A stretch of 64,000 nt of DNA from CAVYHJ01 sp963768165 [NCBI: uncultured bacterium] (GCA_963768165.1 CAVYHJ010000026.1:186001-250000); one strand, 5' to 3'; numbered from the stretch's first letter, positions 1 through 9,619 are shown. Translations and numbers: made by a program. The notes: generated by a model from the sequence alone, not told the origin.

Positions 1-174
1 TATATTGACCCTGGATTATCCATGCCGGTCATGTTAGGAGTGTTATTGGGTTCGATGATTGGCGCACGCGTTCTCGTGAATGCCAAAACACATCTCTTGC
101 GAATGATATTCGCTGGACTTATTTTTATTCTAGCCATTGAGATGATTTATACCAGTGTAACCGGAGCGTTTTAG
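1..174 (+). CDS. TauE/SafE family membrane transporter, C-terminal fragment
   Basis: This is an open frame from the window edge to a TAG stop, 57 residues of a hydrophobic protein. The visible part has a Gly/Met-rich helix followed by a short loop and a final transmembrane helix, which fits the last two segments of TauE/SafE (sulfite/organosulfonate exporter-like) permeases. The stop is followed immediately by the ATG of a DUF1634 gene, and DUF1634 proteins are very commonly encoded directly after TauE/SafE permeases, so the identification rests largely on that pairing. The substrate cannot be deduced. Most of the gene lies outside the window. Confidence 0.65.
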   Translation, partial: YIDPGLSMPVMLGVLLGSMIGARVLVNAKTHLLRMIFAGLIFILAIEMIYTSVTGAF

Positions 175-570
175 ATGAATCAAAAAAATACTAACTTAAC
201 CGACATACAAATGGATATTATTATGGGAAATCTCCTGCGAATTGGAGTTATCCTTTCTGCCATCATCGTTACAATTGGCGGAGCCGTTTATTTATGGCGG
301 TATGGACGAGAGATTCCGCAATATAGCGTGTTTTTGGGGGAACCTACCGATTTGCGCACGTTTATCGGAATAGGTAAGGATATCTTTGTTGGAAGCGGTC
401 GTGGTCTAATTCAATTGGGGTTATTGATATTAATGGCAACTCCTGTGGCGAGGGTAATATTTTCCGTGATGGCCTTCATTTTACAAAAAGACACCACCTA
501 TGTCATCATCACTCTAATCGTTCTGTCCATTTTAATATATAGCATTGCTGGCGCGATACTTTTCCATTAA
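175..570 (+). CDS. DUF1634 family membrane protein
   Basis: A 131-residue protein with three predicted membrane helices (about residues 20-42, 78-100 and 107-130). The region around residues 52-75 (Phe-Leu-Gly-Glu-Pro, then Gly-Ile-Gly-Lys) and the Gly-Leu-Ile-Gln-Leu-Gly-Leu-Leu-Ile-Leu-Met-Ala-Thr-Pro segment are typical of the DUF1634 family, small inner-membrane proteins of unknown function that accompany TauE/SafE permeases. Its ATG follows the stop of the upstream permease without a gap, so the two are co-translated. It is probably an accessory subunit of that transporter; its biochemical role is unknown. Confidence 0.8.
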   Translation: MNQKNTNLTDIQMDIIMGNLLRIGVILSAIIVTIGGAVYLWRYGREIPQYSVFLGEPTDLRTFIGIGKDIFVGSGRGLIQLGLLILMATPVARVIFSVMAFILQKDTTYVIITLIVLSILIYSIAGAILFH

Positions 571-614
571 ACACTTACCCCGCGAGTTTATGGTATAGTA
601 AATTCCTGAGTTTT

Positions 615-2405
615 ATGCAAAAACCTGTACTCCGCTTTGTCAAATTTATTCATCCATATCTGAACTATGTAATCCTTGCCTTGCTTTTGACGACTTGTTT
701 GACGGCATTAAATCTGGTGATGCCCAGAATGTTGCAATATTTTTTGGACGATGTGGTCGGGAAACATAAATGGAACCGTCTTTATTGGTTATGTTTTGGA
801 ATGGTTGGAGTTTTCATTATTCAGGGGATTTGTTCTTATTTTCAAACCAATACAGTAACGTATATTGGTCAACGGGTAATCTACGATATTCGTTCGCAAA
901 TTTATAAGACGTTACAAGACCTATCTATCAGCTTTTATGACAAAATGAGCACCGGCGCCATTATTTCCCGGATGATGGATGATGTAGTCATGGTACAAAA
1001 TATTCTAACGGGTGCCACCATTACGATGATTACAGATTTATTGACACTCTCCTTTGTGGTTATTTTGCTATTCAAAATGAACTGGGTGATGACATTGGCT
1101 GTTTTTGCTTTTCTTCCTCTCTACGGTTTGAATTTCAAGTTTTTTAAACGGAGAATTCGTGCCGCACATCTCGCCATTCGAGAAAAAATGGACGACATAA
1201 TGGGGGATTTGGAGGAACGGATTTCCGGCGCACAAGTCGTGAAAATATTTTCCAAGGAAAAGTTTGAAACGATTGAATTTATTGCCGATAGCAGGGAAGC
1301 GTTGAATATGAATATGCATGCTTCTTTTTTGGGAATGTCTTTTTCAAGCATTGGCGGAGTCATCAGCGGTATCGGAACAGCGACAACCTTGTGTTTTGGG
1401 GCGTGGTATGTCTTACAAAAGAAAATGACCTTGGGTGAAATGATGGCTTTTTCCGCGTGGGCGGGTTATCTCTATGGCCCCACTGCACGGTTGACGGAAA
1501 TTGCCAATACCTTACAACAAGCCGGGACGAGTATGACCCGCATATTTGAAATCCTGGATACTCATCCGGAAGTGAAAGAGTCTCCCCATGCGGTTTCTTT
1601 ACCCAAAATCAAAGGGCATGTAAAATTCGATTATGTATCCTTCGGTTATTTACCTAATCAGAAAGTGTTGCATGATATTAATTTGGATATCGCTCCAGGG
1701 ACAATCGTCGCGTTGGTGGGTACAACAGGTTGCGGAAAAACTACCATTACAAGTTTGTTAATGCGGTTTTACGATGTGTCCGACGGCAGGATTACAATGG
1801 ATGGATATGATTTGCGTGACGTTAAATTGACTTCTCTTCGAGACCAAATTGGGGTTGTATTGCAAGACCCCGTCTTGTTTAATGAAACTCTCAAAGAGAA
1901 TATTCGTTACGGAGAAATTCATGCGGCTGACGAACAGGTTGTAAAGGCGGCAAAAATTTCCGAGATACATGATTTTATTGACGGCCTGCCGGATAGGTAT
2001 GAAAGCAAACTGGGTGAAGATGGAATTAAATTATCTGTGGGCGAGAAACAAAGATTATCCATTGCACGAGCAGTGGTCGGAGATCCCGCCATCCTCATTC
2101 TCGACGAGGCAACCTCGTCACTAGACTCGGAATCGGAAGCTTTGATTCAAAAAGCATTGAATAATGTGATGAAAGGGAAAACCTGTTTTATCATCGCTCA
2201 CCGTCTCTCAACCATAGTAAAAGCCGACTTAATTATTGTTATGGAACAGGGAAAAATCGTGGAAATGGGGAATCACCGGGAATTGGTGAATATACCAAAG
2301 GGTCATTATGCGGCACTCTATCATCGGCAGTTTATCTCTCCCAGATTGAATCGGAAGAGTCAGCCTGTTGGTACATTGGAGAATGTAAAGGAACGCCATG
2401 AATAA
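615..2405 (+). CDS. ABC exporter half-transporter, subunit 1 (degenerate signature motif)
   Basis: A 596-residue fused permease/ATPase of the type IV (MsbA/BmrC-like) exporter fold: six membrane helices in residues 1-310, then a nucleotide-binding domain. Walker A is GTTGCGKTT (about residue 369), Walker B is LILDEATSSLD with an intact catalytic Glu (about 494), and the H-loop is IAHRLST (about 527). The ABC signature is LSVGE instead of LSGGQ (about 472). The stop overlaps the start of the next exporter gene, so the two subunits are translationally coupled and probably form a heterodimer. The substrate (lipid, drug or peptide) cannot be told; heterodimers of this kind are often called multidrug exporters. 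Confidence 0.9.
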   Translation: MQKPVLRFVKFIHPYLNYVILALLLTTCLTALNLVMPRMLQYFLDDVVGKHKWNRLYWLCFGMVGVFIIQGICSYFQTNTVTYIGQRVIYDIRSQIYKTLQDLSISFYDKMSTGAIISRMMDDVVMVQNILTGATITMITDLLTLSFVVILLFKMNWVMTLAVFAFLPLYGLNFKFFKRRIRAAHLAIREKMDDIMGDLEERISGAQVVKIFSKEKFETIEFIADSREALNMNMHASFLGMSFSSIGGVISGIGTATTLCFGAWYVLQKKMTLGEMMAFSAWAGYLYGPTARLTEIANTLQQAGTSMTRIFEILDTHPEVKESPHAVSLPKIKGHVKFDYVSFGYLPNQKVLHDINLDIAPGTIVALVGTTGCGKTTITSLLMRFYDVSDGRITMDGYDLRDVKLTSLRDQIGVVLQDPVLFNETLKENIRYGEIHAADEQVVKAAKISEIHDFIDGLPDRYESKLGEDGIKLSVGEKQRLSIARAVVGDPAILILDEATSSLDSESEALIQKALNNVMKGKTCFIIAHRLSTIVKADLIIVMEQGKIVEMGNHRELVNIPKGHYAALYHRQFISPRLNRKSQPVGTLENVKERHE

Positions 2406-4179
2406 TTTTAAACGATTGGTTAGAGATTATATTAAACCCTACTGGATTCATGTAGGGATTGCCTCTGTATTGATGGCGATAAACAGTCTGCTGATTCTTC
2501 CAGGTCCATTGTTGACAAGAGAAATTGTAGATAAAGTGATCCCGCAACAAAATGGAAAACTTTTGGTCATGGTGCTTTTGTTATTTATTTCATTGCATCT
2601 TACGCGTGGTTTTTTATCTTTCCTTTTACAATACACCATAACCTTTTTGAGCCAGCGGGTAGTTTTTCGTCTCCGCCGACATTTGCATGACAAATTAGGC
2701 CGGCTGCAGATGGGCTTTTTTGATCAACGGTTGACCGGAAAAATTATGGCGCGGGTTATGAACGATGTCTCTACCGTTCAGAATATGGTTACCGGAGGAT
2801 TTGTCACGATGTTTACCGATGTAATCATGGTTTTTGCGTTTCTAGGAGTCATGTTTTATATTAATTGGAAACTCGCCTGTGTGACGGTCATTGTATTGCC
2901 CTTTTATGCCTTAAATTATAACGTTTTTGTCAGACAAATACGGGAAGTAAACCGGAAGATTAGGGAAAAAGTCTCGGAGATGTACGGATTATTGGCTGAA
3001 AGGATTAGCGCCGTTCGGTTGGTCAAATCGTTTGCCCAGGAAGAATTTGAAATCCGCCGATTTGATTTTCGCATTAAAGATTATCTGAGTTTAAATATGA
3101 AAAATACCATGTTAAATACCTATTTGGGTTCCATTGCAGGAATCATTAGTGGTATAGGAACCGTGCTGATTATTGGGTATAGCGGATTTTTAATCAAACA
3201 GGGAAAAATGACCTTGGGGAGTTTTATTGCTTTTCAATCGTACATCATTTGGGTGTATGGTCCGATTGTACGTCTTACCCAAACAAATACAATGATTCAA
3301 TGGGTTATGGTGAGTGTTAACCGGATATTCGAGGTTCTCGATGAGCCGGTGAGCATTGCGGATTCGGAGAATGCGATTGAATTGCCGAAAATCAAAGGCC
3401 GGGCAACTTTCGATCAGGTCTCCTTCAAGTACCGGTTTGATGATAATCCGGTTTTGAAAAATATCTCTTTGGAGGTTGCTCCGGGAACTGTTGTGGGAAT
3501 CATGGGCCCCAGTGGGTGCGGGAAAAGTACGCTATTAAGTCTAATCATGCGGTTATATGATGTGAACTCTGGTTCTGTAAAATTGGACGGATATGATATC
3601 CGAGATGTAAAACTTTCCAGTCTGCGCCGCCGTATCGGATTTGTTCCTCAGGAAAGTTTTTTGTTTTCCGGTACCATTCGTTCCAATATTATGTATGGAC
3701 GTTCAGATGCACAAGAAGAAGAAATGATTCAAGCCGCCAAAGCAGCGGAAATCCATGAGTTTATCGATAGTTTACCTCAGAAATATGAAACAGAAATTGG
3801 GGAACGGGGAATTACCTTGTCAGGTGGGCAAAAACAAAGATTGGCACTCGCACGGGCACTGCTGACCAATCCGCATATTTTGTTATTGGATGACTGTACG
3901 AGTTCTTTGGATGCGGAAACCGAGTCTAGAATCCAACAAACCTTGGATAAGTTGATGGCGGATAGAACCAGTTTCATTGTCGCGCACCGGTTATCCGCTG
4001 TGATGAGCGCCGATTTGATTATTGTGATGGACGAAGGGGAAATTATTGAACAGGGAACTCATAATGAACTAGTGAATAACGATGGGTTCTATGAACGATT
4101 ATATGAAGAACAATATAATTCAATTCTCGTTAACTCCCGCGAGGTTGATTATGAGGATAATCAAAAAAAATTTGTGTAG
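2398..4179 (+). CDS. ABC exporter half-transporter, subunit 2 (Walker B Glu replaced by Asp)
   Basis: A 593-residue partner of the preceding gene, with which it overlaps by 8 bases. Six membrane helices precede an ATPase domain with Walker A GPSGCGKST (about residue 369), a canonical LSGGQ signature (about 474) and the H-loop VAHRLSA. The residue after Walker B is Asp (LLLDDCTSSLD) where active ABC ATPases have Glu. Combined with the LSVGE signature of subunit 1, this predicts one composite ATP site that is catalytically weak and one that is canonical, as described for TM287/288- and BmrCD-type heterodimers. No terminator with a T tract was seen after the gene. Confidence 0.9.
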   Translation: MNNFKRLVRDYIKPYWIHVGIASVLMAINSLLILPGPLLTREIVDKVIPQQNGKLLVMVLLLFISLHLTRGFLSFLLQYTITFLSQRVVFRLRRHLHDKLGRLQMGFFDQRLTGKIMARVMNDVSTVQNMVTGGFVTMFTDVIMVFAFLGVMFYINWKLACVTVIVLPFYALNYNVFVRQIREVNRKIREKVSEMYGLLAERISAVRLVKSFAQEEFEIRRFDFRIKDYLSLNMKNTMLNTYLGSIAGIISGIGTVLIIGYSGFLIKQGKMTLGSFIAFQSYIIWVYGPIVRLTQTNTMIQWVMVSVNRIFEVLDEPVSIADSENAIELPKIKGRATFDQVSFKYRFDDNPVLKNISLEVAPGTVVGIMGPSGCGKSTLLSLIMRLYDVNSGSVKLDGYDIRDVKLSSLRRRIGFVPQESFLFSGTIRSNIMYGRSDAQEEEMIQAAKAAEIHEFIDSLPQKYETEIGERGITLSGGQKQRLALARALLTNPHILLLDDCTSSLDAETESRIQQTLDKLMADRTSFIVAHRLSAVMSADLIIVMDEGEIIEQGTHNELVNNDGFYERLYEEQYNSILVNSREVDYEDNQKKFV

Positions 4180-4479
4180 ATATTTTAATTGCAATTTTTT
4201 GCGCTTTATCCAATTCCAAGGGAAGTTATGTTATAAAATTTTCATTTCAAATTATCTTTGGCCCAACGATAAATCTTGATCCCGTATTTGCTTTTATAAA
4301 TCGTATCACTGGCTGTATGAAGAGATTCCATCTAATGGCCGCCTCCACTGCATGATCATGCATTCAAGGAATTGCCTTCCCGATAATAAAGGATAATCTC
4401 TTCAAGCAAGAGAAGGTACATTCTCAAACTTTCGCATATCCTTGACGAGGAATATTGCTTATGTTACTTTGACCAAGTT
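4180..4479. other. 300-bp intergenic region with a 14-bp palindrome
   Basis: No convincing gene, tRNA or terminator was found here. The one clear signal is the perfect 14-bp palindrome TGCATGATCATGCA at 4349-4362, about 120 bp upstream of the glycosylphosphotransferase ATG, which has the form of an operator for a dimeric regulator. No good -35/-10 pair could be placed with confidence. Confidence 0.4.
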
Positions 4480-5901
4480 ATGAAATATGTAAAGCGGGTA
4501 CTTGACATAGCTTTTGTTGTGCTATTGGATGTGGTGATGGTAATCGGTGCATTCTTAAGCGCCTATTATGTACGTTCGCATGGTGGTTTATTCGTGCAGA
4601 ACAAGGAAACTCCATTTTTTGAGTATGTTAATTTGCTGCCATTTGTGATTGTCATTTCGTTGTTTAGCTTTCAATTTTGCGGTATTTATCGCAGGTCAAA
4701 TAAGACGATGATTGACCAAATCCCTAATATCTTTTTTGGTTCGGGATTAGCGACGGTTCTCCTTATGCTGATGACGTTTATATTCAAGATGTATCCATAT
4801 TCTCGAATCGTATTGTTTCTTTTTTGGATTCTAACTTTTATTTATTTAATACTCTGGCGGGGAATTTGGGCGAGTCTTCGTAAACAATTTCGTAAAAGTA
4901 AAATCGGATTAACGAATGCGGTGATTATAGGATCTAATCCAATGGGGCTTTTTCTGGCGAGAGAATTGAATCAATCGGAGAAAACTGGTTATCAAGTGAT
5001 TGGCTTTTTAGATGATCAGATATCATCGGATAATGTTCCCCAAGAAACAATTCCATTTCTTGGATCAACGAAAGAGTTGGATCGGATTCTGAGAGATGGA
5101 TTGGCGGGGGAAGTGTTTGTAGCAGTATCCAACTTACCTTCTGAGAAGATGGCCCAATTAACAATTCTTTGTACAAGTTTGGGTATTCGATTAAATTTTA
5201 TCCCCGATTTGCAGGAGATAATTGTCCAGCGGGCGACATTAACGGACTTGTTTGGGATACCGCTGATTGTAGTGGAGGAACAAATATTTTATCTATGGAA
5301 CCGGTTTCTAAAACGAATATTGGATGTGACTTTTTCAGTTATCATGATGATACTTAGTTTGCCACTGACGATTCCAATTGCTATATGGATCCGATTTGAT
5401 CCGAAATCAGCGGGCCCGGTATTTTTTAAACAGGAACGTATAGGCAGAAAGGGGCGAAAATTTTGGATGTATAAATTTCGTTCAATGAAAATAGGTGCGG
5501 AAGAACAAGTGGTAGAACTCGCTTCATTGAATGTCGCCAAGGGGCCGTTGTTCAAAATACCCAATGACCCGCGAATCACAACAGTCGGGAAATTCATTCG
5601 ACGATGGAGTTTGGATGAATTCCCACAATTTATTAATGTATTGAAAAATGAAATGAGCCTCGTGGGTCCAAGGCCTCCATTACAGATTGAAGTTGACAAA
5701 TATGAAGAATGGCAAAAGAAACGATTGGAGATTCAACCAGGAATGACTGGATTGTGGCAAGTCAGCGGTCGTTCGGAGTTACCATTTGATGAAATGGTCA
5801 AACTTGATTTATATTATATTGAGCACTGGTCTCTTTGGTTGGATATTAAAATATTATTAAGAACGATCATTACTGTGATTCAAGGAAAGGGTGCTTATTA
5901 A
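4480..5901 (+). CDS. Polyprenyl-phosphate sugar-1-phosphate transferase (WbaP/WcaJ-like)
   Basis: A 473-residue membrane enzyme that would start an exopolysaccharide or O-antigen repeat by moving a sugar-1-phosphate from a UDP-sugar to undecaprenyl phosphate. It has four N-terminal membrane helices (about residues 10-130), a nucleotide-binding-like CoA_binding_3 domain (about 145-260, IIGSNPMG), another hydrophobic segment (about 275-300) and the catalytic bacterial transferase domain (PVFFKQERIGRKG, then YKFRSM, DEFPQ, SLVGPRPP and PGMTGLWQVSGR). The length is typical of the long, five-helix family. A paralogue lies at 55185-56579. The ribosome-binding site is weak. The sugar specificity cannot be read from sequence. 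Confidence 0.87.
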   Translation: MKYVKRVLDIAFVVLLDVVMVIGAFLSAYYVRSHGGLFVQNKETPFFEYVNLLPFVIVISLFSFQFCGIYRRSNKTMIDQIPNIFFGSGLATVLLMLMTFIFKMYPYSRIVLFLFWILTFIYLILWRGIWASLRKQFRKSKIGLTNAVIIGSNPMGLFLARELNQSEKTGYQVIGFLDDQISSDNVPQETIPFLGSTKELDRILRDGLAGEVFVAVSNLPSEKMAQLTILCTSLGIRLNFIPDLQEIIVQRATLTDLFGIPLIVVEEQIFYLWNRFLKRILDVTFSVIMMILSLPLTIPIAIWIRFDPKSAGPVFFKQERIGRKGRKFWMYKFRSMKIGAEEQVVELASLNVAKGPLFKIPNDPRITTVGKFIRRWSLDEFPQFINVLKNEMSLVGPRPPLQIEVDKYEEWQKKRLEIQPGMTGLWQVSGRSELPFDEMVKLDLYYIEHWSLWLDIKILLRTIITVIQGKGAY

Positions 5902-5922
5902 AAATTAAAAGGAGTTGCGAGT

Positions 5923-6417
5923 ATGCCATCAGTGGATGTTGTAAGTAAACTGGATATGCAGGAAATAGATAATGCCATCAATACCGTCCAGAAGGAAATG
6001 AACCAAAGGTACGATTTTCGAAATTCAAAAAGTAAAGTTGAATTGAACAAGACCGATAAGACATTGACGATTTTAGCGGATGACGAGATGAAATTTCGCG
6101 CGATTAAAGAAATGATTCAACAACGATTGTCAGCCCGAAAAGTGTCTCCCAAAATTGTGGACTTTGGTAAAGAAGAATCCGCGGCAGGAAGTATGATTCG
6201 GGTGATTGCCAAGCTCAAAGAGGGTGTTGATGCGGATACGGCGCGTAAAATCGTCAAGATGGTGAAAGACACAAAACTCAAAGTACAAGCGGCGATTCAG
6301 GGAGAACAAGTGCGCTTGACCGGGGCGAAAATTGACGATTTACAAACCATCCTGCATCTTCTTTTACAGGATGAGACGATTCCGGTGCCCGTGCAGTTTG
6401 TGAATATGAAACGCTAA
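5923..6417 (+). CDS. yajQ: YajQ family nucleotide-binding protein
   Basis: A 164-residue soluble protein of the YajQ (DUF520) family, whose members bind cyclic di-GMP or nucleotides through two ferredoxin-like half domains. Family features are the opening SVDVVSKLDMQEIDNAI, the QRYDFRNSKSKVEL segment and the C-terminal DDLQTILHLLLQ-D--IPVPVQFVNMKR. The length is standard. A strong ribosome-binding site (AAAGGAG) precedes the ATG. It follows the glycosylphosphotransferase by 21 bp, so the two may share a transcript; a link between c-di-GMP sensing and polysaccharide synthesis would be plausible but is only inferred. Confidence 0.9.
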   Translation: MPSVDVVSKLDMQEIDNAINTVQKEMNQRYDFRNSKSKVELNKTDKTLTILADDEMKFRAIKEMIQQRLSARKVSPKIVDFGKEESAAGSMIRVIAKLKEGVDADTARKIVKMVKDTKLKVQAAIQGEQVRLTGAKIDDLQTILHLLLQDETIPVPVQFVNMKR

Positions 6418-6425
6418 ATAAGAAA

Positions 6426-7214
6426 TTAATCCAGATCAATCTCAATTTCAGTCCCACGTGACAAATGAAGATATTCTGCCGCACTCCCCCGGTTCGCAGA
6501 GATTTCCAGATAATCAGAACTGTTGAAAATAGCGAGAATTTCTCCTTCTCCACTTTCTGAATATGAATGGTTAATTTTTTCAATACGTTTTCCACAGAGA
6601 ATAAAAAATCGGCGGTTTTTAACCTGCTTTTCCCAAAAAGAACGGGTAATGTCGGTGATTAGATTTCCAAATTGGTCAACACAAAGTACGTGGGCGATGA
6701 TTTGATCATCCGTTAGCAAAGGCTGTGGTAAAGGTAATTGCACTGGTTTCACAATTTCCTGGCCGATTTCTGAAAAGGGAATTCCTTTTGCGAGATGCCC
6801 TGCTACTGGAGCAAAAATATCCCTGCCATGAAACGTTGTGCTAATGGTGTCCCGAAATAAAGTTTTATTTTCTATATTTCGAATGGACTCAATTTTCTCG
6901 TCACGAAAGATATAACTTAACAATCCATTGTCCGGCGAGATAAAAATATACTTGGAAGTTTTCACGGCTATAGCGCGGCGTTCGCTGCCAACTCCCGGAT
7001 CAACCACGGCTACATGGATGGTTCCTTCTGGAAAATAAGGATAACCAGTATGTAATAAAAATGCACCATGCGGGACGTCTTGTGGAATGACAGAATGGCA
7101 CAAATCTATAATCTGAGCCTCAGGAGAAATTCCAAGAATCACTCCCTTCATGGAACCCACATAGGAATCGCGCCTACCAAAATCCGTGGTAAGGGTAATG
7201 ACTTTCGAAAACAT
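6426..7214 (-). CDS. S-adenosyl-L-methionine hydrolase (adenosine-forming), DUF62 family
   Basis: A 262-residue protein of the SAM hydroxide adenosyltransferase family, relatives of the fluorinase that split SAM with water into adenosine and methionine. The N-terminal domain has the family motifs LTTDFG-RDSYVGSMKG, HSVIPQDVPHGAFLL, VVDPGVGSERRAIAV and SPDNGLLSYI; the C-terminal domain (about 165-262) is the beta-barrel part ending in a conserved Asn-Ser-Ser-Asp-Tyr-Leu-Glu-Ile-Ser/GxGS-like segment. The ATG follows a GGAGA site. It is the last gene of a minus-strand operon after gltX and yjbQ. It was probably not a fluorinase or chlorinase, but sequence alone cannot prove that. Confidence 0.88.
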   Translation of the reverse strand: MFSKVITLTTDFGRRDSYVGSMKGVILGISPEAQIIDLCHSVIPQDVPHGAFLLHTGYPYFPEGTIHVAVVDPGVGSERRAIAVKTSKYIFISPDNGLLSYIFRDEKIESIRNIENKTLFRDTISTTFHGRDIFAPVAGHLAKGIPFSEIGQEIVKPVQLPLPQPLLTDDQIIAHVLCVDQFGNLITDITRSFWEKQVKNRRFFILCGKRIEKINHSYSESGEGEILAIFNSSDYLEISANRGSAAEYLHLSRGTEIEIDLD

Positions 7215-7222
7215 GTAACTTC

Positions 7223-7636
7223 TTATTCTCCTAACACTTTAATAATAACTCTTTTTCGCCGTTGTCCGTCAAATTCTGCGTAATAAATCTGCTGCCAAGG
7301 CCCGAGATCGAGTTTCCCACCCGTTACCGGAACGATGACTTCATGGTGCATCAGGAGTGATTTTAGATGAGAATCCCCATTATTTTCTCCTGTGCGATGG
7401 TGCTTGTATTCCTGTTTAAAGGGAGCGAGTTTCTCCAGCCATTCGTCAATATCAGAAATTAACCCACTCTCAGCGTCGTTCACATACACAGATGCCGTGA
7501 TGTGCATGGCAGAAACTAAAATCATACCTTCCGTGATTCCGCTTTTCTGTAACGCTTTTTCCACGTCCGGTGTGATATTGATATATTCACGATGATTTTT
7601 GGTATTAAACCATAGGTATTCCGTGTGAAATTTCAT
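7223..7636 (-). CDS. yjbQ: YjbQ/UPF0047 family protein (secondary thiamine-phosphate synthase family)
   Basis: A 137-residue protein with the UPF0047 pattern: [18 protein letters not shown] near residue 40, [15 protein letters not shown] in the middle and [24 protein letters not shown] at the end. E. coli YjbQ can replace thiamine-phosphate synthase weakly; the true physiological role is not settled. Its ribosome-binding site (AAAAGGAG) lies inside the last codons of gltX, so it is tightly coupled to that gene, and the SAM hydrolase follows 8 bp downstream. ThiC, the pyrimidine-branch thiamine enzyme, is also in this window (63544 onward) but far away. Confidence 0.88.
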   Translation of the reverse strand: MKFHTEYLWFNTKNHREYINITPDVEKALQKSGITEGMILVSAMHITASVYVNDAESGLISDIDEWLEKLAPFKQEYKHHRTGENNGDSHLKSLLMHHEVIVPVTGGKLDLGPWQQIYYAEFDGQRRKRVIIKVLGE

Positions 7637-7638
7637 CT

Positions 7639-9057
7639 TTAACTCCTTTTCGATAAAACATCTCTAATTCGATAAAGGGACATTTCTTTTCCCATGACAT
7701 GGAGCAATTCGAATATGCCGGGACCAACAGTTTTTCCTGTGAGTGCAACCCGTACCGGATGTACCAATTTCCCCAATTTAAGATTTTTCTCCGTAGCTAT
7801 TTCATTGAATAGTTTTTCGAGGGATTCGAGCGTGTAAGAATTTACTCGTTCCAATTTACCGACAATTACTTCCAATATCTGAAAGGATTCGGGTGCCGAT
7901 AAATGTTTAACACGTGCCTCTGCCTGAATCTCAATATGGTCATCCAAATAATATTTTAGATTATTGGCGATGTCGTATAGAGTAATCGCGCGTTGTCGTT
8001 CTAACGCAATGGCACTCTTTAACCATTCCGTATCCCGCTTGGCAATATTAATATTCTTTTCTTTAAATAGGGGTGTAAGTAAATCAATCAACCTTTGGAT
8101 ATCGCAGGTACTTAAATAATGTCCATTCATCCAGGCTATTTTTTTGTAATCAAAGATGGCGGGATTTTTGGATACGTGTTCCAAAGAGAATTTTTCAATC
8201 AATTCTTGTCTCGAGAAAAATTCTGTTTTATCGTCAAATGCCCAACCCAACAAAGCCAGATAATTCATGAGTGCTTCCGGCAAGTATCCTTCATCTCGAA
8301 AAGCGAGTACGGAAACCGCCCCATGCCGTTTACTGAGCTTTTGCTTATCCGGCCCAAGTATCATGGAGATATGTGCGAATTGGGGGATGGGATAGTCTAA
8401 TGCCTTGTACAGCATTACTTGTCGAGGAGTATTAGATAAGTGATCTTCCCCTCGGATGACGTGTGTTATCTTCATATCTACATCATCACAAACGACGCAA
8501 AAATTGTAAATGGGAGAACCATCCGATCGAAGAATAATAAAATCATCCAATACTTTATTATCAAATTTAACTTTCCCTCTCACGAGGTCGTCGACGTCCG
8601 TAAATCCTTCCAATTTACGAAACCGGAGTACTGCCTTTTCTCCCTTAGCGATCCGTGACTCAGCATCTATTCGAGAAATCATTGAACAAGTTCCGTCATA
8701 TTTCGGGGGAAGTTTGGCAGCCATTGCTTTCTTACGTCTTTTATCCAAGAGTTCTGGCGGACAAAAACAATAATAGGCCTTGTTTTCATCTAAAAGTTTC
8801 ATGGCAGTTTTCTTATAAAGTTCCGTTCGCTGCGATTGATAAAAGGGACCTTCATCCCATTTCAATCCCAGCCAGTTCATGCTGTCCAAAATAATTTGAG
8901 TAGATTCCGCTGTGGACCGTTCGGCATCCGTGTCCTCAATGCGTAAAATAAAAGTGCCTTGTTGGTGTTGGGCAAACAAATAGTTAAATAAAGCCGTCCG
9001 GCAACCACCTACGTGAAGGTAACCAGTCGGACTTGGGGCAAATCGTACTCGTACCAC
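7639..9057 (-). CDS. gltX: Glutamyl-tRNA synthetase
   Basis: A 472-residue class I aminoacyl-tRNA synthetase that charges tRNA-Glu in the cytoplasm. The HIGH-type motif appears as [20 protein letters not shown] near the N terminus, the ATP-site loop KLSKRHG is near residue 243, and the WDEGP and [12 protein letters not shown] segments are typical of GltX. The C-terminal anticodon-binding domain is complete ([15 protein letters not shown]). The start codon is GTG with a good AAAGGAT site eight bases upstream. It is preceded by the zinc-ribbon membrane protein gene and followed by yjbQ. Whether it is discriminating or non-discriminating cannot be decided by eye. Confidence 0.95.
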   Translation of the reverse strand: MVRVRFAPSPTGYLHVGGCRTALFNYLFAQHQQGTFILRIEDTDAERSTAESTQIILDSMNWLGLKWDEGPFYQSQRTELYKKTAMKLLDENKAYYCFCPPELLDKRRKKAMAAKLPPKYDGTCSMISRIDAESRIAKGEKAVLRFRKLEGFTDVDDLVRGKVKFDNKVLDDFIILRSDGSPIYNFCVVCDDVDMKITHVIRGEDHLSNTPRQVMLYKALDYPIPQFAHISMILGPDKQKLSKRHGAVSVLAFRDEGYLPEALMNYLALLGWAFDDKTEFFSRQELIEKFSLEHVSKNPAIFDYKKIAWMNGHYLSTCDIQRLIDLLTPLFKEKNINIAKRDTEWLKSAIALERQRAITLYDIANNLKYYLDDHIEIQAEARVKHLSAPESFQILEVIVGKLERVNSYTLESLEKLFNEIATEKNLKLGKLVHPVRVALTGKTVGPGIFELLHVMGKEMSLYRIRDVLSKRS

Positions 9058-9110
9058 GATAAACTATCCTTTCATCAATGTAATTATAATGTAAAAAAGT
9101 GGAGAGAGAA

Positions 9111-9428
9111 TTAAAATAAACTTTTAATGTATTCAATTGGTTGATCCAGATAACCGTTTTGCCACATCCACCACAGAATAACCAGTAGGATAATCAAAAT
9201 CACTAGTTTTTTGATTAATGCTTTAATTTTCCAATAGTTACTTTTACTTTTGTCATATTGTGCCGCGCGAGTAGTAAAATTCTTGGTCTTTTCATGACAT
9301 TCGTCACTGCAAAATACGCCGATATCCGTAGTTTTGCGACATTCATGGCACAAGGGTTTCCCGCATTGTTTACATCGAATCAACGCATCGCGCGAAGTAT
9401 GAAGATAACATTTCATCGGGGTGGCCAT
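9111..9428 (-). CDS. Small zinc-ribbon/B-box-like membrane protein
   Basis: A 105-residue protein with an N-terminal cysteine/histidine cluster (C-x2-H, C-x2-C, C-x2-C, then C-x3-C-H; about residues 6-46), which resembles a B-box or treble-clef zinc finger, and a basic linker followed by one membrane helix (about 70-92). The ATG at 9428 was chosen because AAAGGAG lies just upstream; an in-frame TTG 18 bases further upstream overlaps that site. It is the first gene of the gltX operon. Proteins of this design are common as hypothetical proteins; their function is unknown. Confidence 0.7.
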   Translation of the reverse strand: MATPMKCYLHTSRDALIRCKQCGKPLCHECRKTTDIGVFCSDECHEKTKNFTTRAAQYDKSKSNYWKIKALIKKLVILIILLVILWWMWQNGYLDQPIEYIKSLF

Positions 9429-9452
9429 AACACGCTCTCCTTTCAAAATTAA

Positions 9453-9527
9453 TAGTTTCCAGTCTAAAGTGTCAACTCTAAAGTGTCAAGTTTAAAAATC
9501 TAAAGTGTACGGTGTCAAACTCACGGT
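9453..9527. repeat. Direct repeats of a TCTAAAGTGTCAA unit
   Basis: Three near-copies of TCTAAAGTGTCAA-type sequence lie upstream of the zinc-ribbon gene (for example around 9472, 9477-9490 and 9499-9518). Read on the minus strand each contains TTGACA followed by CTTTAGA, so the array also makes several -35-like boxes ahead of the gltX operon. A related start (TCTAAAGTTTCA) is seen at about 33001, suggesting a dispersed short repeat. Confidence 0.5.
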
Positions 9528-9619
9528 ATACCACCCTAGACCTTTGATAGTGTGATATATTCGATATTTATATTTTATTGAATTTCTATCTGGGGTTTAA
9601 CAAGATATATAATAATTAC

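Noticed and set aside
4480-4482. A -35/-10 pair directly before the glycosylphosphotransferase (TTGACG at 4442)
   Set aside because: No acceptable -10 box lies 16-18 bases downstream.
5289-5699. A 136-codon minus-strand open frame
   Set aside because: It lies wholly antisense to the conserved transferase domain of the glycosylphosphotransferase and has no ribosome-binding site.
6426-7214. Fluorinase or chlorinase
   Set aside because: The protein belongs to the same superfamily, but I see no halogenase-specific loop, and the common family activity is SAM hydrolysis.
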